From Polydactylus sextarius (lineage: Eukaryota > Chordata > Actinopteri > Polynemidae), in assembly GCA_016801845.1 (NCBI GenBank), contig CM028924.1:1009501-1073500 (forward strand): a DNA stretch of 64,000 nucleotides, read 5' to 3'. Below the pieces are notes generated by a model that did not search any database, was not told where the DNA came from, and saw only the letters and a program-made list of their open reading frames with translations. Below are positions 38,641 to 52,179 of the stretch, in pieces. The stretch's first letter is position 1, and every line of letters begins with the position of its first letter. A program made the translations under genes and the position numbers.

Positions 38641-41099
38641 AAAGAAAGGTTCATGTAATGATGGATGAGTTGACACAGTCCTGTAAAGAAGTAACATCAG
38701 GTGAGGTGTGTATAGAGGACAGGCAGGTCCACCGCGGTCAACTCATCTTCGTTTTAAGGCAGAGGAAGTATAGGACTGGTAGATAGTTACTATAAAATGG
38801 ATCATCAATTGCTAGGACTGTGGTTACCCTGCAGTGTCATCATCACAGGTATATCTAGTTTAGAGGGTCTCAGTGCTCAGGTTCACTGCAATTTAGGTCC
38901 CATTTCATCACCGATGCCCATGAGGCATTTGGGGGGAAATGGGAACAGTGTTATTGCTGAGATTTGTAGTCTCCCTAAAAGCAGAAATCTCTGTAGCATT
39001 CAGTTCACTTTATGATATATGAAATCTATATTTGACCATGCCCTGTCTTGAGATTTAAAATGATTTATTTTTAACGGCGTTGCATGTGATGATTGCAACT
39101 GAAGTGCACAGAAAACACAGAGAGAGAAATAAGCTAAAAATATAAAATGCATCACTAGGATTTAATAGAGTTGTTTAGTGGAGAACAATTAACATTTATT
39201 TTAGGTAAAAGTCTTGTTCTGGGGATTTTGTTCTAATGACTGATGGATGCAAAAGACAATGGCTTCCAAGGTAAACAAAGATATCAAGCTCTTTGGAAAA
39301 AAGCATGTGAGGGCAAAATAAAGGACAACAAAGCAAGAAAAAGACAGAATAAAATCTCAGAAGGAAAAGCGTTCTTGTCACATATTTAAACGTATCTGCT
39401 CCTCGCAGCCCTAATCCTTAATGCCAGTGTATTTGTTGTCTGAGTAGAGAGTTTGTGCGTATGTGCAAACAAGCACAAATGTGATTATTCCTCGCTTTCG
39501 TTGTATGCTAATTTTATTACTTCACATTGTTTGCCTATCTTTCCCTAAACAGCTTTAGTTCAAACTACTGCTCAGTGGTTTTTCAAAGCACTTTTGTTTG
39601 CAGAATAGACGAATAACATGAAAGATATATTTTTTTAATATGTATTTGTGTGACTCTTAGCTCATGTTTTCAGTGTGGACATTGTGTGTCACCAGACTGA
39701 CACACTCTGCAGGATATTAAAGATGTAGAGCAGCAGCGTTCAGTCGGATGTTGAGAGGTGTCAACGATCCACCCATCACCTCTGGTACATGGTCCCTAAA
39801 CTTTCTTCAGGTTATGAGCATGAATTATTAACAAGACTTTCATTAAAAAAGTGCAATTTGCTCAAACCCAGCTGTACAAACTCCAGCACCAGTCTCATTT
39901 GAAATGTCGATCTCATAAATTTCCGTTGGATCTCCTGCAGCCAGAAGAGTCTCCTCCAGATGGGTGTGCTCCACATTGAGTGGAGAGTTAATGGCTTGTA
40001 GTCTACTGTCAGTCTTCATCTGCTAGCTCTCTGTGTGCTGCTTAATGCATGGTATTTCTACTCTATTTTTGCCTTGAGATGTGTATAAATGGTTTAATGG
40101 ATTACTTAAATAAATGATTCACTGAGAGAAACTGGCAAAAAAAGAGAAAAAGATGACAGCTAAAGGTAACGTGTCAAAACCACAGAGGTTTATCGTTTGT
40201 TAATGCACCGTTCAAATATGTATATTTATATAACTGAAGGACAATTCGACAATTCTTAAAAGAGAGCCATGTGTCGGCCTAGGTATTGGTATTGTTGTTG
40301 TTGTTTACTCCAAAGCAGACATCTTTCAGCTTCTAGCTCAGCTCTGATCCTTTTGATCATCACCTCCATATTGGATATAAAATGGCGAATGAACAGCTCT
40401 GGAATACAAGTGACTTTCAGAGTTCTGTGACTCTTTGAAGGCTGCCAAACAAGTGTCTTTCATCTCAGAAAAAAAAAAAAAAAAAAAAAAACAGCAGCCG
40501 TCTTGTACAAAAGGAGAACAGGACAAAATGAGAGAGAGAGCGAGGCGGTATCCAGGGCTTGGAAATTAAAAAGTGAAGATTGTGGGGTTTCTTTTGTAAT
40601 CGCATTTTTCCTCAACCCTACTAACTATTGGGGAAATGACATGTCCTGTACCTCGTCAGAACACAAAGAACAAAGAGCTCGACTCTGTTCAGCAGGTCCA
40701 ACAGACCAGCTCCTTCCTGAAACGTCACTTTACTTCCATCCATCCTTTATGAAGTGACGCAGGATGAATCTCTGAGACGAACTGATCGAATTGAAATGTC
40801 TCTTAATTTGATTGATCTCTCTCAGGAGGCATTAAAGGTGTCTTCTGTGCCAAGGTACAAGTGGTTGTCATGCAGTTGAAGCTTCCGTTGGGTTGCTAAT
40901 GCGAAACATGCATCATGTTGATTCGAACAACAAAAGTCTAGACCATTAGTATGGAGACAGAGCAGAACAGAAAGTGGATTCAGAAAGAATGAAAATGAGC
41001 AAGTGAGAGGGTGAGAAAGGGTCTGTTGTGAATCAGACCATAATTGGAAAAAACAGAAAAAGGCTCATACTTCCAGAATCTGTTATCCTTGAATTAATG
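38641..41099. other. Non-coding
   Basis: Includes a 23-nt A-run at 40469-40491 and a (TTG)n stub near 40290. No feature otherwise recognised. Confidence 0.45.
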
Positions 41100-41211
41100 A
41101 TGGAACAGGAGCAGTAGTGTTCTCCCACTGAGACATGAACCAGATTTCAACCCAGAGCTCCCTGGAGGTGAGGGCCAGCGTCTCTCTGACAGGACATCTG
41201 GTCCCTGAGCA

Positions 41212-41229
41212 TGGCCACCAGGGGGTCGA
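41212..41229 (+). promoter_or_regulatory. CTCF-like site (TGGCCACCAGGGGGTCGA)
   Basis: The core CCACCAGGGGG with flanking TGG matches the vertebrate CTCF consensus TGGCCACCAGGGGGCGC except T for G after the G-run. It lies in a locally GC-rich 150-bp patch. CTCF sites in long introns can anchor chromatin loops; occupancy cannot be judged from sequence. Confidence 0.45.
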
Positions 41230-42459
41230 TGTCGCCACCTTAATTGTAATGTCTCCCTTCTCCTCCCTGTAAAAAAAAAAATAGGGCAACTTTCCATAAA
41301 AGGAATATGGGGAAGTAGAGGAGGGGGGGTGACGACTATTTGCCGGGCTGTGTCGGCACGCCACATCATTTAAGCTGACAGCTTTAATAAATTACAGCAA
41401 CAGATTGGTGTGAACAAACAAAGCCAAGAAATAGAAGGAAAAAAGAATAGAATTAGTGTTAAAAAAAAAAAAAAAGATTGGATGAAACAATGTCAGGCCT
41501 GTGTAACACGGGCATTAACGGGCAAATTGTCACTTTGAGCGATAGGAAATGTTTTGTTCTCATCACTGCTTCTGTTGAAAATGGAGAATAATGAATGAGA
41601 GAGTCCCTGAGCAGACCTAACACATGTGCTCCTCCTACTTGTCTCCTTGTTTCAGTGGATTGCTCTGCTCTGTAGGACCCTTGCTCCATCAATGCAGCCA
41701 GGCTAGAGAAAGCCTGAAAGCCATTGTTGTTAAAATGCTTAGGCATGTGGAAGAGAATGACGAGAAATGGGAGGAGGTGAAATGGTATGTCAGGCGAAAT
41801 GTCTTGTCAGGTGCTCTCAGTATGAAAGCTGTCCATCCAGAGAGAGACCTTTGAAAGAAAAGGCAGGTCAGACAGGGTCCAAATGAACCACACACACAAA
41901 AAAATAGAAATAAGTACAACCAACCAAACCTATATGATGCAAAAACTCCTTGAAAATATGCAACAGCTCAGGTGAACTAAATGTTTTAAAAGTAATGAAA
42001 GAGTCAAAGGTCCCAACGTTGACTCTAGTCAGCATCTGTTTGATAGAAACTCAATAGAAACTCAACTGAAGCTGTTCTCCGTTCAGTGCCACAGCCAGTC
42101 GTTCTCTTTTCAAACGCTATTAAAAGTCTGAAGGTTTTAGGTTTTTCTGACCCAGTTTCCAGTTTTGCTGATGAAACATTCGACTGCAGTTTTTGTAATT
42201 CACATTTAGACACAAGTTGTTTGAATTCATCCTGTCGTATTACCAACATTTGAGCAATTTGTTTGTTTTTTTGTTTTTTTTTGTTTTGTATTTTTTGTTT
42301 TTCCAGAAAAAAAAGAGATACCCTCAGCTTCTTAGAAAAGACTCTCTGTCTAAGTTTAATCAGGTCCCAGAAGATGAGAGAGAATGAGGTAGGGAGAACG
42401 CCATTTGGCTATTCCAGAAAATAAAAATCTTTTTTAGTTCTCAGATTAAGTGGAGCGGT

Positions 42460-42830
42460 TGAAGATGCCACGAGGGTGCTGTTGTGTTGCTGAATTAAAT
42501 AGTGAAGCATCTGAGCCCTGCGGGGAGGTCCTAAACCACGGGCTGAAGTTTACTCCAGCCCGCTTTCTTAGACAGAATTCACTGGATACAAGCCAAGGTT
42601 AGTCGACACCATGGATGTAGAATCCCATTGCTTTTATAATGAGCTCTGAAAAAGAACTCAAGAGGTCAGACACCACGAGACTCTGATGAAAACTAATTGA
42701 GAATGTCACTCAGTAACAATAAACCAATAAGCAGAAGCGCTAGCTCTTTATGCATGGGAAGCATTTTGAATAAGCACTTAAACTGGAACGGGGAGAATAT
42801 CTCGGGGAGAGCGGTGTGAGATATAATATG
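42460..42830. promoter_or_regulatory. CNE-like block
   Basis: 'ctgaattaaatagtgaagca', 'cactggatacaagccaaggt', 'gaatgtcactcagtaacaat' and 'agctctttatgcatgggaag' occur in repeat-free DNA. Texture-based call only. Confidence 0.22.
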
Positions 42831-44214
42831 TGTGCCTGGGGGATATTGTGCGTCCTGCTTTTTTATCCACATCCAGTGTGTATTTATTCCTTTGTATATC
42901 CTTGTTTATGTGTATTCCTGCATGTACCTGTGCATGCTTTGTGTGGCTTGTGCTCTACAGAGTTTGTGCTCTTAGTTTTGGTGTGTATGGATGAGTGTGT
43001 GAGTGTGAAGAGACCATAGAGAGCCGTCCAACAGAGAGTACTGCATTTCGAAAGGTGCCAGAATGAGTTTGTCACAGAGAGCGTAAACTTGAGGAGAAAG
43101 GGGACTGCGGAGAGAGAGAGACTTTCCCCAGGCACCCAGAGTCTGTCAGACTGATTAAGTCACTCGGCTGGAGTGAGGGTTGGGAAACTGAACCAGAGCG
43201 TGCTAGGGGAGCACGGTATGACAACGAAGAAATAACAAAATAAATAGCAACATGTAAGTATGAACATGACTGTATGTCACATGTGCACTTATACCTGACC
43301 CTGGAGACTCATGCTGGGACACAGAATACCAGTCTGCATCCAATCATCCCACCCCCCCAGCTTCCTCACCCTCAGGCGACACAAAGCAGGTCAGGGGCAT
43401 CTTAAAGTTCATGAAATGCAACATGACAGGACAACTCTAACATATGCCTGTGTGACAGTGAAGCAAATAGATGACTGATGGCAGGGTGCAGTGTCTTAAG
43501 GGGGAAGCAGGAAAACACATTATAAGGAAGACTGAGTTTATCTTCTCTCTCTCACCTTACTTCTGCTTTTAGTTTCTTCTCAGACACAACACAAATAACA
43601 AAAAAACAACTTTAAAATATATGGCTTTATACTTGTTTCTGATACATGACCACATATAAAGCACCAGCCCACATGCAGCCCTGGCCTGTCTGCCACTGCT
43701 GCTGTATGTGGTAGAAATGCCAAAGACCTTTGAACCTTGTGGAAAGAATGGCAGACTTACATGCCATGTGTCCCTATCATCCACCAGACTAAAACATGAA
43801 CTCTTGTTCTTTGTTCAGGAGACCCTGTCTGCTCCAAGCGTGTCCTACTTGGTCTCTGTCTCTCTCTATCTGTCACCGTCTGCCAGGTTGAGGAGCACTG
43901 CAGATGTACTGGTGAATAGCAGAAGGGCAGCATCATTAACAATACTGAAGGCTGCCCACTTCGAAAACTTTTGGCATGAAATGGAAAATGAGACAGGAAA
44001 TGGAGAATTGCTTTCAGCGATGCCCTCACTAAAACCAGGTACACGGCTGATACTGCTCACAAGCTGGAAATGTAAAAAAAGGCAACCATCTCATCTTTGT
44101 CCTCCCACGACTCTCCACCCCCATACCGAAATTAAAATCACTCATCCTCTCCTCCACAGGCTCTGCAGTCCCACTGCTCTGCCAGAGCACAATCTATAGC
44201 ACCCCTAGCATCAA
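42831..44214. other. Non-coding
   Basis: Frames at 43708-44199 (163 codons, plus) and overlapping minus frames show no domain. I see no exon. Confidence 0.4.
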
Positions 44215-44440
44215 ATGCTAATTGCTCAGTATTCGAAGAGAGAAAAGAGCTCCCTGAATTAAGAAGCATTTAGTGAGAAACTGAGTTTGGCTTAGAACTG
44301 CGATGCCTACCAGCTAATTTCTCTGCTATCTCGCGTGGAGCTCTAAGTGTAAGAGCCAAGTGAAAATGTGCTCTCCACATTATAATGCAAATTCAAACCT
44401 GTGCTTTGCTTCATGAGTAATTACTATGGCAGAACAAAAA
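44215..44440. promoter_or_regulatory. CNE-like block with octamer
   Basis: 'atgctaattgctcagtattc', 'ctaccagctaatttctctgc', 'ataatgcaaattcaaa' (reverse octamer ATGCAAAT) and 'atgagtaattact' cluster within 220 bp. Good homeodomain/POU enhancer texture; conservation untested. Confidence 0.33.
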
Positions 44441-45509
44441 CAGCACAGTTAATAGGTTCAAAGTATTCCATCAAACAAGAAACAAGTAAAAATACCTTGT
44501 GAGAAAATATGGCTGTTGTCTGTGTTTAGGGCCCAAAATCAATGTGTACTAAACAACACTTTGGTCTTTGCGCAGATTTTAATTTGTCAGACAAGAACTT
44601 GATTCAGCCATGTTACTTTCAAAGGGAATTGAACCTAATAGATTTCTCAGTAAAGACAAACACTGCAGGAAATATTCCCCTCACGCCCCCCCCCCCCCCC
44701 CACCCCCTACACTGGTGAAAACAACAGGGGCAGTGGACGCCTTTGATCAAGGGCATGTCTACGTTGATGACAATAAGAAATCTGCCGGCTGCCCCAAGAG
44801 TGTTGTAACTCTACCTTCAAAGTCCACATGTTTTACCTTTTCAACAGCCTCTTTTCTGCAGCTTTCTTCTCTGTTGACTGAAGCTTTTATTTATAAAGAT
44901 CAGTCAGCGCAACACAGACACATCATCCCACAACTGAATCTGATGATGATGATGATGATGATGGTGATGATGGTGATGCTGTTTGGGTACAAAAGAAAAC
45001 AAATAAACAAACAAACAAAAGAAGTATGGATATATACCTAAAGCTTTGTTCTTCTGAAAACATAAACAACTGAATACATGATTTATATCAATCATAAATA
45101 ATTGATCTTATACATCATAGCTTCATTATAGTAAAGTGCTGGGTGGTGTTTTGAATATCACAGTGTGTGTGGCTGAGTCTGGTTTTCTTAGGGTCACACG
45201 CTGCCATTTCTGGCTGCCCTGTGTCAGAGCTGTATCAGCAAGACGGACGTAAAGAGCAATCGTCTATGACTGGGACTGACCTCTGAGTCGAGGGCCGGGC
45301 CACTGGCACCAGCTGTGTCCCTCTGCCACTTGTAATACATAGTTGGATAGTGTCGCACAACTGCAGACAAGATGCACATGGGACTTGTAGTTGTAGTGAC
45401 ACACACACACTTGAAGGTCCGGTCACACTGAGCTCTCTGCTCTGTTCATCCATGTGTCTGTTTACCAGTCTTTGGGAGTTAATATTTCATTGGAAATCAC
45501 CTTGATCTG
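44441..45509. other. Non-coding with simple repeats
   Basis: A C-run occupies about 44687-44701 and an imperfect (GAT)n run 44938-44978. Nothing else recognised. Confidence 0.5.
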
Positions 45510-45700
45510 ACTGACAGCGCCTTAATGGCTCTAATTAGGCAGATAATGTGTATCGTGTACTTGTCTCATCAACTAGCCTTGTGTATTCAACATATAGATG
45601 CTTAATTAGGAAGCTTTTCAACGTGTTGGCCTTAAATACAGCTTTAATTAAGCATCTGACTCTTAAGAGTTGCAAATTAGCTGTTCCTTAAATACACTGA
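45510..45700. promoter_or_regulatory. CNE-like block dense in TAATTA cores
   Basis: Contains 'ctctaattaggcag', 'gcttaattaggaagc', 'gctttaattaagcatctga' and 'gcaaattagctg' in under 200 bp: four TAATTA/AATTAG cores, two of them in near-mirror settings. This is the densest homeodomain-core cluster in the window and a strong candidate for a neural or limb-type enhancer. Unverified. Confidence 0.38.
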
Positions 45701-45935
45701 TGTCTGTGTTTGGTGGACACTCAGACTTCATCATTGGAGGCAAATATCAACTTCAAAACAAAACAAAAACACAGGACATGGTGTTTATTACACTACAGAG
45801 ATGAAGATCGTTGTCAAGAAATTTACAAAAAAAAAAAAAAAACATCAAGAAATTGTGAAAGATTTAAAGCTTCAGTTTGTTTATCGGAAACAAGAAGTCT
45901 GAGCTCCCACTTGTGGCCTGGAGATGTTGGTGTAG

Positions 45936-45936
<1 letters not shown>

Positions 45937-45986
<50 letters not shown>
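45937..45986. repeat. (CA)25 microsatellite
   Basis: Uninterrupted CA run of about 50 bp. Confidence 0.9.
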
Positions 45987-45988
<2 letters not shown>

Positions 45989-46489
45989 ATGATGATTTTT
46001 TTTTTTTAAATAATATTTTGTACTGGGAACATTTATCCTGAAGTAGATATTGAGAGTTTAACACATCAAAATGATTTTCTTCTTTTCTAAAGCTTCTACA
46101 GTTTATTATCTTACATTGTAAAAGTTTTGACCTGAAGAAGAAAAAGTCTGAGACAGATAAAAAAAACCTTTGCACCAGATATCTCTTCAACAAGATGAGA
46201 GTTTTAAGACTATTTATTACTAAAGATGATTTTTCACTAAACTAATAATAAGTACAATTAAGTAACTCCACTGTCAATTTGTAGTCTCAAAACCCCTCTG
46301 ACTGGTTCTGCATATTTATAACATCTCACTGTCAGCTGGTCAATAAAACAATATAACACAACAGTGTAATGAAAAGAATGTGCCCACTGAGCCAGACACG
46401 GAGCCAGCTCACTCTTTAATCCAGACACCTCCTTTTTCCTTTCCCTTCTCCTTGCAGAGTGCTCTGAACCTGCTGCGAAATTGAATTTT
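45987..46489. other. Non-coding, AT-rich
   Basis: T-run just after the CA microsatellite, then AT-rich DNA. Nothing recognised. Confidence 0.45.
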
Positions 46490-46640
46490 CCACCTCTGTG
46501 TGTACGTGAAGCAGCCAAGCACTGCATTGTCAGAGCACTCAATTAGCTCCCAAGGCAGAAGCCAAAATGTTTTCCAACAGGAAATGCATTCTTCACAGGG
46601 CAAGCTCTCATTAGCAGAATGCTTCTATTCCTATAGCGCC
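46490..46640. promoter_or_regulatory. CNE-like block
   Basis: 'gagcactcaattagctccca', 'gccaaaatgttttcc' and 'ctctcattagcagaatgctt' are typical enhancer-CNE words in repeat-free DNA. Unverified. Confidence 0.27.
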
Positions 46641-47507
46641 GAGCTGAGAACGCGATCCCAAGGTTGAAAACAAAACTGACAATAACAGCCTGAACCTTTA
46701 ATAATCATCCCCCACCTCACCCCCACCACATCAAATCATTCTCTGGGAAGAAGTAGCCTTCAGTGGAGAGAAGTGTTAACCTGTGCTGAAAATATGAGCT
46801 CACAACTCATTAGCATTAGTAAATACTCCTCCTGGAGACTGTGTCACCCAGCAGATACAGCACATCTGTGAGGTTAGCATTCGTTTCTTTTTTCTTCCAG
46901 GGTTCAAGTTTTTATCTGAATTCATATGAAACACTGAGTGAAAACAGATGTTGAAATGCTCTTTTCCTGTATTTTCACTGTGATAAATCTGTAAAAAAAA
47001 AAAAGCAAGAGATTCATAATTTTTACTGAAAGTTGCTGTGAGTTTTTCACCAAATTAATCATATTGTTTATTCAATGAAGTGACATTGAAACAGTTTAGC
47101 AGCTTAACGGTTCTCTGACAAAGTGACATTGAAGTCATACAACTGTGCAAACTTTTCTATTTTTTCCGGGTGAATGCTTGAAAGGAGGCAATAGAAAAAG
47201 AAAAACATAAAGACAAAAGCATGTCTCAACAACTGGAGACACTTGGTAACTTGGCAACCACTCCTACTTGGAACCCACGCAATCACTTTTGTTTGACTAA
47301 AGTGGCATTGTGGCAGTAGTGCTACGGTACAGGCGGCCATGTAGTCGGGGGGTTGTCATCTTATCCGTCAAGGCTCTATAGTGCCCCCTCACTCTCATTA
47401 TTAAAGTGCCACTGACTCCAAATTTAGAGCTCCTGTATTTGTCACCTGCCCTGGGCTTTGAACTGTATATCAGCTTTAGTACACACACACACACACACAC
47501 ACACCCG

Positions 47508-47538
<31 letters not shown>

Positions 47539-50500
47539 TTTAATTGAAACCCAACTTTCACTGATGATTTATCATAATTATCTTTTTTTAAATCCAAATT
47601 ACTTTAAAAGGAATCTAATAATAATGAACCTGCCAGTGGTTATAAAATAAAATAAAGAATCTGTTTCTTTTCTTTATTATTTTTTTTCCACACACATGCT
47701 GTATGATTGGCTGATGAAATTATCTAATGAACTCACCATGAAAATAGAAATAGACTTGCACAAAAAAAAAAAAAAAAACTAGAGTTAATGAGTTAAATTG
47801 ATTTAATTCATAGTCCTGTAGCTATTCAATTTGAAGCTGAAGTAATTGGATGGAGAGAGACGGGAAAAATAGTGAAAATGAAAGGAAGAGGCTGTTTTTT
47901 ATTATTATTATTATTATTTTTTTTCCTCGGTGGAAAACACAGTTGCAAGAACCTACGTGAACTTTAAAATGTGAAGTGGTTGTATAGACACACATAGATT
48001 ATGTGTGTGTGTGTGTGTGTGTTGCCATAACCTTCCTGGAGCTTTTAATGGAGCACTCAGATTAGTGCGCCCTCTATAAGGCAGAGACAGCAGCAGGATT
48101 AACTTTGTTTTAAATGTGCTGTGTGAGAAAGATTGTTTGACCTTACTGTGACCTAGGCTTTGGACAAACCATTGCACTTGATAGAAACTGGCTGTTAATG
48201 GACTTCACAGTGCCAAAAAACTACCCTGACGACATATGCTCATGTTTGAGATTAATATTGTTTGCCTTCCAACACTCACTACTTACTATAGCTTCAAATT
48301 AATTTCCCTCTTTGGCAACTTGTTTTGGCCCCTGTCCCTTGGCAGACCTTCTCTGGAGCAGGTTTTTTTCAGACCTTTTTTCCTCAGAATGACTGTAATT
48401 TAACTTTGTGATTTGCTCTGATCTCACCTGCCACAGCCAATAATAGTTTAAATCTCTAAGGCAAAGAGTCATCAATTTCTGTAACTATTTTAAAAAAGTG
48501 ATGCATAGCAGTATAAACAAACCCTTACGTATCTGTTTGTGAGATGTTTCATTTAAATTTTGGAGTGAATACGGTTCTTGTCAGGTCAGGAGAGAAGCTG
48601 CAGAAACAGGTGAAGAGCTACCTTTAATCCTCCCCCATTAACAGAGTTCATTTCCTAGGATCGGAGCTGTTGGATTCTGTTCAGATGAGCTGCACTTCCT
48701 GAGAAAATGAAACAGGATGATGGAGATCAGTGACAATACCGGCTGGATAATCATGCCCAAATCACAGCCATCTGCTCTCAATATCCACCCTGATCTACAC
48801 GCACCACCATCAATCCCCCCCGACCAAATCCTTAAATCCTCACAATCTGTAGCACTCAGCTTAGGGCCTGTTTTAATCCACCTAGCATGCCCACATTACT
48901 GGACAGGAAGGTACAAGATCCCCTGAACCCTTCGTCCCTCTAGAAACCAAATTTGTCCCTTCATGTCCCATTTTTTTATTCTTTGCCTCACTGACCCATC
49001 GCAGACGGAAACAAATGTTTAAATGTTTGTATGTGCTTTGTAACTGATTCATGAGCTGCAGCAGGAAGCCAAACAAATAGGCAGAGTTAGTTTTTGTCTT
49101 CAGCATCTATTTAGGCGACAACAACCAGGATTACCCAGAGATGCGTGGACATCGAGCCTGCTGTGGTGGAATATGGTTGGGCTTTATTTGGATGGTGTAA
49201 TTGAAACAGGTCTTAAAGAATAACAAAACCAAACTATATGTGTTGCACATGCACTGTGGGAAACAAAAGGTCTCAGCCCTGTGGCTAAAGGGCAATTTCA
49301 GGGACCTGAAATACCAATTGGTTCACTGTTGAGTTTGATAGGATGAAGAATCTTGATAAATGAAATGTACCTTGACTTTTCCTGATGAATCCATTCGGCT
49401 GCAAAACCTTGAATCCCGCTGTTTGTGATTGGTGTGTCCGCCACAGAGGTCAGCAGCCAATATGTTGTTTCTCTCTTGAACGCTGACACAGAGAAAAATA
49501 AATAAAATAAAGTTACCAGGCAAACAATGGAGTCGAAGAAAAAAAGAACATAAGCTACAGCTCATATTCTGATGTTTAAACAGCACAGTATCTGTGGTGT
49601 TGTGACCATTTCGACAACCGTGAGAGTTTGATCTCTGTGATATTGTACTTGTTTATACCAACTGTTCTGTATGATGCTTTTTGTTAATGGTTTCTCCGGC
49701 TATCTGTTTAAATTTTAAATCTGTGCTCATGAAACAATAGACTGACTGCAGCATTCTGCAGCTTTATCTTTTCCTCCTGGGGCCATGTGAAGGTCTTCCT
49801 GGCCATATACATGCCACGGCGAGGGAATGATTTCCTCCACTACTCTCAATATATCTTCCTTGAAGGGAACATTGAGGAACAGGGGAAAGGAGCTCTCTCC
49901 ACATTGCTTATACTGTCACTTTTAGACTTTAAGAACAAGCGGAACAGTCTTTGTTAGAGTTAGAGTATACACACATATACTAGGTATTTCTATAATTCAG
50001 TTCAGTTTAACTTCAAATTAAGGTCATAATCTGACGTTGGCTTTTAAAAAATTAATCAGAGTTGAGGAGTTAAATACTATGTGATTTGATTTGATAACCA
50101 CACTAGCAAGCGCCTTAGTTTTTTCCTTTAAAGTAATTCATTTAAAACCATTATGGATTTAACATCAATACATTATAGATGCTTTACTTTCATCATAAAT
50201 TAATGGTTATCTACCAGAAGAGAGATGAAACCTCATTTCACAGCTGTGAAGTTCTGATGCAGTGAGTTTATGATTGACATCTACAACTTCTCCATCCTTG
50301 GGGGTTTTCTGTATGTTTCATTTCTACTGATAAACTGTTGTTTTGAGTTTTACTTGATTTATCACCTTGTTTATTTAGTTTAAGTTCAAGTGTTTCACTG
50401 TAAACCAGCAGGAGATCTTGTCCGTGTTGAACAGAAGGAACAACCGTTTTTTTGAGTTTACTACTCAAATTTCAGTACTTGAGAGTACTGAAATTAAATA

Positions 50501-51736
50501 GGTTTAAAATGAAGAATAGAGTAACGTTATACAGACACAAACCTGTACTAACAGTAAACGAGCTTCAAGCTTCTTTATTGACAAGTTGTTGACAAATGAA
50601 ACTTTAATCTGACTTTATTTTACTACTATTACCACTAAAACAGCCTTGATTTACAGCTAATTTTAAATTATATCTCTTAACTCAATTCAAACGATTTTGA
50701 AGGTCAATTATGAAACAATACGTCTTGTTCTGACTCTTTATTTCTGTATATTCAACATGGTATCTTTTGTCAGTTGTCCCAGATTGTTAGTTCTACTTTT
50801 GATCACTGACGTTGTACGTTTTTCTGTTAAAAATCTGTCAAGAAGTTGTACCACAGAAAAAATACCATCTGCAACATCTGCTCCTTATGTAAACAAACAG
50901 CAGCTGCCAAAAACTGTAGCGGATTAGCCCTTGAAATGCAGCAAGACGTGGCATTGATTTCTATGCTCTGTAACTCTTTGAAAGAATGACCACACATCTC
51001 CTGATTTAACTCAGTGTGATGGAGACAGAATACATGAAGAAGCACAGATGTTTTCCCAGTTAACTGTTCCATACTGAACATCGGTAAAGTTAACCCAACT
51101 TCTCTGAAGGATTTAAGTTGATATAGGCTTCATTTGTATTTACTGATACATATTCATGTAGCTCGAGGGTTTGAGTCTGCGTGAACTATCTGGCAAGAGA
51201 TAACAGGAGTTTGATGTCTCCAGTCTGTTTTAGGAATCATCAGGATAAATCCTCGGGTTTTGCTCAGTAAATTGTCAAAAGCTTGTAGATAGGATATAGA
51301 ACCAGAAACCTGAGACTTAAGAGTCTTTGCTGTGTAGACACCAAATCTTCACTGTGAGTTGGGAATACTTAGTGTATGTTGCTATGGTAATATGCGAAGC
51401 AGGCATGTTGTTGGGGGAATTCAATGTGGGGTGTGATGTGGATGACTAACACTGTCTGCTCATCTAGCGTTGGAGATGCAGAGATCATATCTTTATGCAA
51501 GATCGAACCTCTCTCCATTTAGCATGAGCTGGATTAGAGCACATAACAGCCCCTCCTCAGCTTGATGGTACTCAGGGGATGTAGCACAGAAGACACTGTA
51601 AAAAAACAAAAAACAGCTCCAACTCGATCCATCAGGGTGAATCAGTTTCTAGTTTTGACATTGTTGGATTTATTTCACAGACGAAGGAGGGTGAAGGTGT
51701 TTTGACTGTGTCATTTGCCTCTTTTCCTCCATCATC
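46641..51736. other. Non-coding
   Basis: Holds the CA/TG palindrome (47481-47531), a (TTA)n run near 47898-47917, (TG)n at 48002-48022 and A-runs at 46992 and 47762. 48040-48460 is moderately complex and could hold weaker conserved elements. No exon recognised. Confidence 0.45.
47481..47531. repeat. Perfect CA/TG palindrome (25-bp arms)
   Basis: A (AC)12 run ending in C is followed by one C and then by G(GT)12, so that 47481-47505 is the exact reverse complement of 47507-47531 around a one-base centre at 47506. The unit can fold into a long hairpin or cruciform and is expected to be unstable in replication. Confidence 0.9.
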
Positions 51737-52179
51737 TACTGGTCTCTACTCAGTCTCTAGTGTTTCCACTTGGTGCTAGTTCCTGGTTCCAGCTACTGTT
51801 TTAGTTCCTACTCTGTGGAGGAACCAATGGAGCTGAGTCGATACTAAAACGTGACGTGAACAGACGCCGGCCACTGATGGTCAGAGGGGAGTGTCTTCAC
51901 AAGCTGCCACCAGACGCCAGTTGAGTTGAGAGAGCGTCAACAAAATAATCAAGCTCCATTTTTAAACAGGACAAGAGTGATAGCCATCGTCGTAGCTACC
52001 TGGTCGTAAGCTAACCCAGCAACAAGTACAGCATCTCCTCCATGTCCATTAATGTTTACTGATGTTTTAGTGTCGTGACGTCGCAGCAGTTTGACTCCAC
52101 TCACCACATTCACGTGGAGGAGGAACCAAACTGTGATGGAAAACAACGTGTCTGCTACCAGACTGAGTAGAGTCCAGTA
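51737..52179. mobile_element. MITE-like non-autonomous DNA transposon
   Basis: The ends are inverted repeats: 51737-51756 (tactggtctctactcagtct) is the reverse complement of 52160-52179 with 19 of 20 bases matching. The 443-bp body is non-coding and includes 'gaggaaccaatggagctgag' and 'gaggaggaaccaaactgtga', wording familiar from short fish DNA transposons. There is no transposase frame. The right terminal repeat merges into a 10-bp tandem array. Superfamily not assigned; target-site duplication not resolved. Confidence 0.6.

Noticed and set aside
43708..44199. 163-codon plus-strand frame
   Set aside because: No family features; overlaps two minus-strand frames of similar quality.
45864..46193. 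109-codon minus-strand frame with a Val-Cys repeat
   Set aside because: It is the translation of the (CA)25 microsatellite.
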